A stretch of 11,373 nucleotides of DNA from Bdellovibrionales bacterium (GTDB lineage: Bacteria > Bdellovibrionota > Bdellovibrionia > Bdellovibrionales > UBA1609): NCBI GenBank assembly GCA_026648125.1, contig JAPKGD010000022.1, forward strand, positions 1 to 11,373. The letters run 5' to 3'. The notes below the pieces were generated by a model. It had not been told where the DNA came from, did no database searches, and worked only from the letters and a program-made list of their open reading frames with translations. The stretch's first letter is position 1, and every line of letters begins with the position of its first letter. Below are positions 8,036 to 11,373 of the stretch, in pieces. The position numbers and the translations under genes are program-made.

Positions 8036-8578
8036 ATGAAACTACGACTTGGACTCGCAGCTGCGGCCTGCTTGGCTGCATTTTCGCTCGCTCAGCCGGC
8101 CAGCGCAGGATTGTATCTCGAACCCTATCTCGGCTACGGAATGGGTGACTCTAAGCAAGGCACATCAAAAGATGACGTCAAGGGCATGGTTTACGGCGGT
8201 CGCATTGGTTACTCGGTTTTGGGGCTGGCTGTTGGCGTAGATTATATGACTGGAAAGTTAGACATCGACTCAAATCCATCCGCGGAGGCAACCCCAAAGG
8301 ATCTCGGTATTTTTGTCAGCTATAGTTTCCCAATCATGGTTCGGGCTTACGGCGTCTATGTTCCCACGGCTAAAGCGGACATGACTTCATCAGGTGGTAA
8401 TGGAGAATTTGAAGGAAGCGGAATGCGACTGGGCGTTGGCTTTACCATGCTTCCATTCGTTGTAGTGAACCTCGAATACACCTCATATGAGTATACAAAA
8501 TTCGATGGGAATACTCTCACCAACAAAAACAAGCTGTCGATGTACGGCCTCAACCTCAGCGTTCCCTTCGACTTCTAA
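8036..8578 (+). CDS. Small outer-membrane beta-barrel protein
   Basis: A 180-residue exported protein. The ATG at 8036 is chosen because it follows a strong GAGGAGG and starts a textbook signal peptide: MKLRLG, then an Ala/Leu-rich core, ending QPASA before GLYLEPY (mature start near residue 24). An upstream in-frame extension to 7907 would bury that signal and is rejected. The mature part is rich in Gly, Tyr and alternating polar/apolar segments such as GLYLEPYLGYGMG, VYGGRIGYSVLGLAVGVDY, IFVSYSFPIMVRAYGVY, MRLGVGFTMLPFVVVNLEY and MYGLNLSVPFDF. These suggest about eight membrane strands. The last residue is Phe, the usual recognition signal for the BAM machinery. It looks like the OmpW/OmpA-barrel or opacity-like superfamily, but the exact family and any transport role cannot be told. 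It has its own terminator downstream. Confidence 0.88.
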   Translation: MKLRLGLAAAACLAAFSLAQPASAGLYLEPYLGYGMGDSKQGTSKDDVKGMVYGGRIGYSVLGLAVGVDYMTGKLDIDSNPSAEATPKDLGIFVSYSFPIMVRAYGVYVPTAKADMTSSGGNGEFEGSGMRLGVGFTMLPFVVVNLEYTSYEYTKFDGNTLTNKNKLSMYGLNLSVPFDF

Positions 8579-8640
8579 GAAGGTACCTGGTGGGTTTTGC
8601 GGGGCACGGCGCAGCATAGTGCGTGCAACGATTATCTGAA

Positions 8641-8670
8641 AAAGGCTCGGAGATTCCGGGCCTTTTTTAT
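8641..8670 (+). terminator. Rho-independent terminator after the outer-membrane protein gene, possibly bidirectional
   Basis: AAAGGCTCGG (8641-8650) pairs with CCGGGCCTTT (8656-8665) over 10 bp with one T-G wobble, around a 5-base loop AGATT, followed by a T run. On the minus strand the hairpin is followed by CTTTTTCAG, a shorter T tract, so it may also stop top6A transcripts, which arrive from the right and show no other hairpin in 8671-8788. Confidence 0.88.
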
Positions 8671-8788
8671 TTGGCACTTGGCCGCCATGTCTGGTGGTCT
8701 AGATGACAACACCGATAGGAATAAACACTCATTTACGGCTGTACGCTCAGCTTCAACGCGGAGCGGGCCAAAAACAACCAGGTGCCTT

Positions 8789-9958
8789 TTAGACGTAGGA
8801 GCCGGATTTGATTTTCTCGACGATGACCTTTTCAAGGATCAACGGATTCTTGGGATCAACGGAAAATACGGCCTGCTGTTCGCAACGCTTCTTTTCTTTC
8901 ACAAGCCAACGCAAAATATCCGCAAGACGCTTGTTTCGCTTGTCCTGGAAAAACGGGTCGTTTTCCAAGGTGTCTTTGGCTTTTTTGAGCGACCGAGCTT
9001 CTACCGGATCTTTTTCATTCACCGAATAGCAGTGCAGATCATACTTTTTTACGTCCTCGGGAAGTACCCCTAAAAACCTAACATCGGGGGCACTAAAGTC
9101 AGAATTTCGAATCAGACTTGCCGCCGAACCCGCCTTCAATGTGCGGTAAATATTCTGCAAAGTGTACGCATCCAAATCGCCATAAAAGTACATCGGAACA
9201 GCGAGCTGTTCTTCAATTGTCTTACACCATCCACGAACGGCATTTGAAGGAACACCCTGAGCACCTATAATAATGCAATTGTGTCGCGTATGCATACCGT
9301 TTGCGACTAAGGTGTTTGCCGTGCCTTCCGACTCAATCACCAGACAAAAATCAATTTTCTTCTTCGCTTTGAGCTTAAAGGATTGCGGGCGATTTTTTGG
9401 CTGAAACGGCGTAGTACCCAACGAGCTTAAGTCGACATTGGCCACAGAACCATCTGGAAGATTTTCTGTTACAACCAATTGCTTGGAGTAAGTCTGGCCA
9501 CCCCGATCGTTGGCAAAGCAATTCATTTCCTCTCGATAGACTTCGAGCATGTCGCCAATAAAATCGATAATCGCATCACTCTCAGGCTGATCATCAAAAT
9601 CGAGGGGCTTGAGATGACCGGTCGACTTCACCAAACCTTTGGCGATGTAATAAAGTTCACGCTTTGTATTTACCGCCCCCACTTTCAAATTATTAAGCAA
9701 GATTTCCAACATAAAAATGGTGCGGGCCATCTTCTGAACAGAGGAAACATTAAGTTCCGTTCGAACCTTTTTTCCGGCCGGAGTCAGATAACCCACCTTT
9801 GGGTTGTACTCCGAGTTGTCCAGCGAGCATTTCACAGCTTCCAGCACGGGTCGCTTAGCTTTCTCGAGGTCCAGCAACATCGTGTTGCAAAGATCCTTGG
9901 CAACTTTTGGAATATCTTTAGTGAGTTCTCGAATTCGAATCACGCGCTGCTTGGCCAT
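8789..9958 (-). CDS. top6A: DNA topoisomerase VI subunit A (Spo11-like, DNA-cleaving subunit)
   Basis: The subunit that cuts both DNA strands in the type IIB topoisomerase, an A2B2 enzyme that relaxes and decatenates DNA with ATP. It is 389 residues and complete. The winged-helix 5Y-CAP domain carries NTKRELYYIAKG, where Tyr104 (the second of the YY pair) is the expected nucleophile; archaeal enzymes use Tyr103 to Tyr106. The Toprim domain follows: FCLVIESEGTANTL with metal-binding Glu209 and/or Glu211, then CIIIGAQGVPSNAVRGW (counterpart of the archaeal GKGYPD segment), then YFYGDLDAY with Asp261 and Asp263 in the D-x-D pair, and LKAGSAA. The N-terminal 40 residues are basic and helical. The ATG follows AGAGGAG at 9964-9970, which lies directly behind the top6B stop codon, so the two genes are translationally adjacent with 12 bases between them. 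Presence in a bacterium is unusual. The family match rests on several independent motifs, and I am very sure of it. Confidence 0.93.
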   Translation of the reverse strand: MAKQRVIRIRELTKDIPKVAKDLCNTMLLDLEKAKRPVLEAVKCSLDNSEYNPKVGYLTPAGKKVRTELNVSSVQKMARTIFMLEILLNNLKVGAVNTKRELYYIAKGLVKSTGHLKPLDFDDQPESDAIIDFIGDMLEVYREEMNCFANDRGGQTYSKQLVVTENLPDGSVANVDLSSLGTTPFQPKNRPQSFKLKAKKKIDFCLVIESEGTANTLVANGMHTRHNCIIIGAQGVPSNAVRGWCKTIEEQLAVPMYFYGDLDAYTLQNIYRTLKAGSAASLIRNSDFSAPDVRFLGVLPEDVKKYDLHCYSVNEKDPVEARSLKKAKDTLENDPFFQDKRNKRLADILRWLVKEKKRCEQQAVFSVDPKNPLILEKVIVEKIKSGSYV

Positions 9959-9970
9959 GAGTTCTCCTCT

Positions 9971-10579
9971 TTACGCCTTCTTTTTTGTGGTCGCGGACTT
10001 AACGGTAGATTTTTTTGTGGTCTTTTTCGTCGTCGATTTTTTGGTGGTTTCACGTGCGGAGACTTCAGCGTCTTCTCCGTCCACCTCTTCAGCTGACTCA
10101 ACGTCTGCAGAAGTTCCAAAAACATCCTCGCCAAGACGCTTTCGCTCGCGCTCTTTGAGAGCTTGGAGTTTCGATTCCGCCTCAGAAGCCGCTTTTTCCA
10201 AATCCGAAGCATCGCGACCCAAGAGCTTCTTCAGCCCCTCTTCGGCCTTTGCTTCTCTTGTCTTCGGCGCGCCAACAATCCGCGCCAAGCCTTCAACGAG
10301 AATAGGGCCAAATTTCTCGATGTGCTGAATTTTTCGCTCAAGATCAGCCGCCTTGTGCTCCGCTCGAATATGCCGAGAAAGCTTTTGTCCGGCTTGCATA
10401 AGCGCACGGCGAATTTCTTCAATCAGATCATCGCCGCCGTCGATGGTTTCCTTCGAGGCATTCTTGAACTTAATGAATGGTGAGGTCACGCTGACCGCAA
10501 ATACATAAGGTCCCAGCGGCAAAGAGTCTTTTGGTTGCAGAATCCCGTAGGTTCTCCAATTGACCGACTCCACGGCTTT
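9971..10579 (-). CDS. top6B: DNA topoisomerase VI subunit B, C-terminal part only (5' end lost at the join)
   Basis: The ATPase subunit partner of Top6A, of which only about the last 202 residues remain. The recognisable part begins KAVESVNWRTYG, the counterpart of the NWKxYG segment of the transducer domain. It continues with GPYVFAVSVTSPFIKFKNASKE and a long helix (LIEEIRRALMQAGQKLSRHI) that in the family leads to the A subunit contact. The whole GHKL ATPase domain, the H2TH domain and the first half of the transducer are missing. Residues about 105-150 are charged helix, possibly coiled coil. An acidic patch (VESAEEVDGEDAEVS) follows, then a tail made almost only of Lys, Thr and Ser over the last 26 residues. 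The frame stays open on the minus strand to 10834, but those extra residues are antisense to the GH109 gene and are not protein sequence of this gene. The operon order is top6B then top6A. Confidence 0.85.
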   Translation of the reverse strand, partial: KAVESVNWRTYGILQPKDSLPLGPYVFAVSVTSPFIKFKNASKETIDGGDDLIEEIRRALMQAGQKLSRHIRAEHKAADLERKIQHIEKFGPILVEGLARIVGAPKTREAKAEEGLKKLLGRDASDLEKAASEAESKLQALKERERKRLGEDVFGTSADVESAEEVDGEDAEVSARETTKKSTTKKTTKKSTVKSATTKKKA

Positions 10580-10590
10580 GTCCAATGGGA
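10570..10590. other. Join between two unrelated DNA segments
   Basis: Homology to topoisomerase VI B on the minus strand is good up to the Lys codon at 10577-10579 (start of KAVESVNW). Homology to GH109 on the plus strand starts at about 10580 (VQWDEQLPRPYNR). The two gene fragments abut with no spacer, and each lacks its 5' part. G+C rises across the point: hand counts of single 60-base lines give 33 of 60 at 9841-9900 and 21 of 60 at 9661-9720, against 42 of 60 at 10681-10740 and 38 of 60 at 10861-10920. No insertion-sequence end, direct repeat or tRNA is visible there. An assembly chimera is most likely. Confidence 0.8.
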
Positions 10591-11044
10591 CGAGCAGTTG
10601 CCTCGGCCGTACAACCGGTTGAACCTGATCCAGGGGACGAAAGGCGTTTCGGGAGGGTTTCCCAGTCGGCTGGTCTTGGAGGGCCCGGCCGGTTCGGATG
10701 AGGCGGGCGCCCACCTTCTGACGAAATCGGCGGATTCGTGGACGCAAGGCGCCGACCTCAACCCGTTTTTCGAGAGGTACGACCACCCGCTTTGGAAGAA
10801 GGTCGCTGCGTTGCCTTCCAATCAGGGCGGGCACGGAGGGATGGACTTCGTGATGCTCTGGCGCATCATCTATTGTCTCCGCAACGGGCTGCCCGTCGAT
10901 CAGGACGTCTACGACGCCGCGGCTTGGACCTGCATCTCACCTCTCTCAGAGAAATCGGTGGCGAACCGGGGTCAAAGCATCGACATCCCCGACTTCACAC
11001 GGGGGCAATGGGCCTCAGCGAAGCCGGTGGACTTGGGCACGTAA
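10580..11044 (+). CDS. Gfo/Idh/MocA-family glycosidase-like oxidoreductase (GH109 type), C-terminal fragment
   Basis: About the last 154 residues of an NAD-dependent oxidoreductase-fold protein of the glycoside hydrolase 109 type, a family whose founding members remove terminal alpha-N-acetylgalactosamine using bound NAD. The visible part matches the C-terminal half: QWDEQLPRPYNRLNLIQGTKG, a YDHPLWKK segment, GGHGGMDFVMLWRIIYCLRNG, then LPVDQDVYDAAAW, ISPLSEKSVANR and the ending PDFTRGQWASAKP. The nucleotide-binding Rossmann half, any signal peptide and the true start are missing. An in-frame ATG at 10535 lies inside antisense top6B sequence and is spurious. The stop at 11042-11044 is 6 bases from the stop of the converging AAA+ gene. 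Base composition is richer in G+C than the left piece. Substrate specificity cannot be read from the fragment. Confidence 0.82.
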   Translation, partial: VQWDEQLPRPYNRLNLIQGTKGVSGGFPSRLVLEGPAGSDEAGAHLLTKSADSWTQGADLNPFFERYDHPLWKKVAALPSNQGGHGGMDFVMLWRIIYCLRNGLPVDQDVYDAAAWTCISPLSEKSVANRGQSIDIPDFTRGQWASAKPVDLGT

Positions 11045-11050
11045 CCCCAC

Positions 11051-11373
11051 TCAGTCCCCATCCTGCTTGCTGGCGGGACGAGTACGAAGCGCCGCCCAAG
11101 TGCGGAGTTCTTCGATGTCCTCTCGCATCATCACGCTAAGGGGCACGATCGACTTCGCCTCGGTCACCAGGTCGGCCATGGTAAGTTCGCGGTCGTCCGC
11201 AAACGCCAGGTGCAACGCGCCCACCACGACCTGCTCGATCTCCGCGCCGCTGTAACCGCGCGTGTGCTCGGCGAGCTTCGGCAAATCGAACAGCGCGGGG
11301 TCCCGTTTGCGCTTCTTCAGATGGATTTGGAAAATTTGCCTTCTTTCCTCGGCGTCGGGAAGGTCCACAAAGA
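11051..11373 (-). CDS. AAA+ ATPase, Ycf46-like, C-terminal part (gene continues past the right edge)
   Basis: The frame is open to the window edge, so the GTG at 11368 is only an internal codon; the upstream codon reads Phe (FVDLPDAEERR). The visible 107 residues are the end of an AAA+ module and its lid: VDLPDAEERRQIFQIHLKKR just after the sensor-1/arginine-finger region, then FDLPKLAEHTRGYSGAEIEQVV with the sensor-2-region GYSGAEIEQ motif, and a C-terminal segment VPLSVMMREDIEELRTWAALRTRPAS. That last segment is characteristic of Ycf46-type single-AAA proteins of cyanobacteria and many environmental bacteria, and is unlike FtsH, which would continue into a zinc protease domain. The Walker motifs lie outside the window. 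It converges on the GH109 fragment with 6 bases between stops, a compact arrangement. Function of Ycf46-like ATPases is poorly defined. Confidence 0.8.
   Translation of the reverse strand, partial: FVDLPDAEERRQIFQIHLKKRKRDPALFDLPKLAEHTRGYSGAEIEQVVVGALHLAFADDRELTMADLVTEAKSIVPLSVMMREDIEELRTWAALRTRPASKQDGD

Noticed and set aside
7907..8578. Longer start for the outer-membrane protein
   Set aside because: It would place 43 residues before a perfect signal peptide, and the strong ribosome site points to 8036.
9479..10096. A 205-residue plus-strand frame opposite top6A
   Set aside because: It is antisense to well-supported top6A and the top6B tail, with Phe-rich composition typical of a shadow frame and no ribosome site.
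9971..10834. A 287-residue minus-strand open frame
   Set aside because: Only the part below about 10579 is topoisomerase VI B. The N-terminal 80 or so residues are Arg/Pro-rich antisense of the GH109 gene, so the frame and its start are artefacts of the join.
10535..11044. A plus-strand frame starting at an ATG at 10535
   Set aside because: The first 15 codons are antisense to conserved top6B sequence and there is no ribosome site; GH109 homology begins only at about 10580.

Overview
The window is a patchwork of two unlike pieces of DNA joined near position 10578. The left piece (about 1-10578) has moderate G+C and reads as a chromosome segment from a Bdellovibrio-like predatory or otherwise delta-type Gram-negative bacterium. 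Supporting signs are a secreted peptidase set, a small outer-membrane barrel, a lipoprotein-type M1 peptidase and strong AGGAGG-type ribosome sites. This assignment is an inference from gene style, not a database match. The right piece (about 10578-11373) is visibly richer in G+C. It carries the 3' ends of a GH109-type Gfo/Idh/MocA oxidoreductase and of a Ycf46-like AAA+ ATPase, a pair more typical of Planctomycetes or Acidobacteria-like genomes.

Layout, left to right. The 3' end of a gene for a GyrI-like/TEX264-like domain protein (2-385, +) comes first. A well-formed sigma70-type promoter (395-423) then drives an M1 zinc aminopeptidase with a lipoprotein-like leader (459-3146, +). It converges, with a 15-base gap, on an exported S41-family serine peptidase (3162-5522, -). 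Upstream of that, on the same strand, lies a complete mitochondrial-type aconitase (5604-7874, -), so the two may share a transcript. A 161-base divergent intergenic region separates aconitase from a small outer-membrane beta-barrel protein (8036-8578, +), which ends in a strong terminator (8641-8670). Converging on that terminator is a two-gene operon for DNA topoisomerase VI: top6B (3' part only, 9971 to about 10579) followed by top6A (8789-9958, complete), both on the minus strand.

The most notable biology is the topoisomerase VI operon in a bacterium. This type IIB enzyme is characteristic of archaea and plants and is only sporadic in bacteria. The visible B subunit ends in an acidic segment followed by a Lys/Thr-rich tail. 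The most notable structural point is the join. At the same place the transducer domain of top6B and the GH109 coding sequence both lose their 5' parts, and the long open frames that cross it are artefacts. A chimeric assembly is the simplest explanation; a true rearrangement is possible.

Functionally, the left piece combines periplasmic or envelope proteolysis (M1 and S41 peptidases), central metabolism (aconitase), an outer-membrane barrel and DNA topology control. No CRISPR array, insertion sequence, tRNA or rRNA was found.
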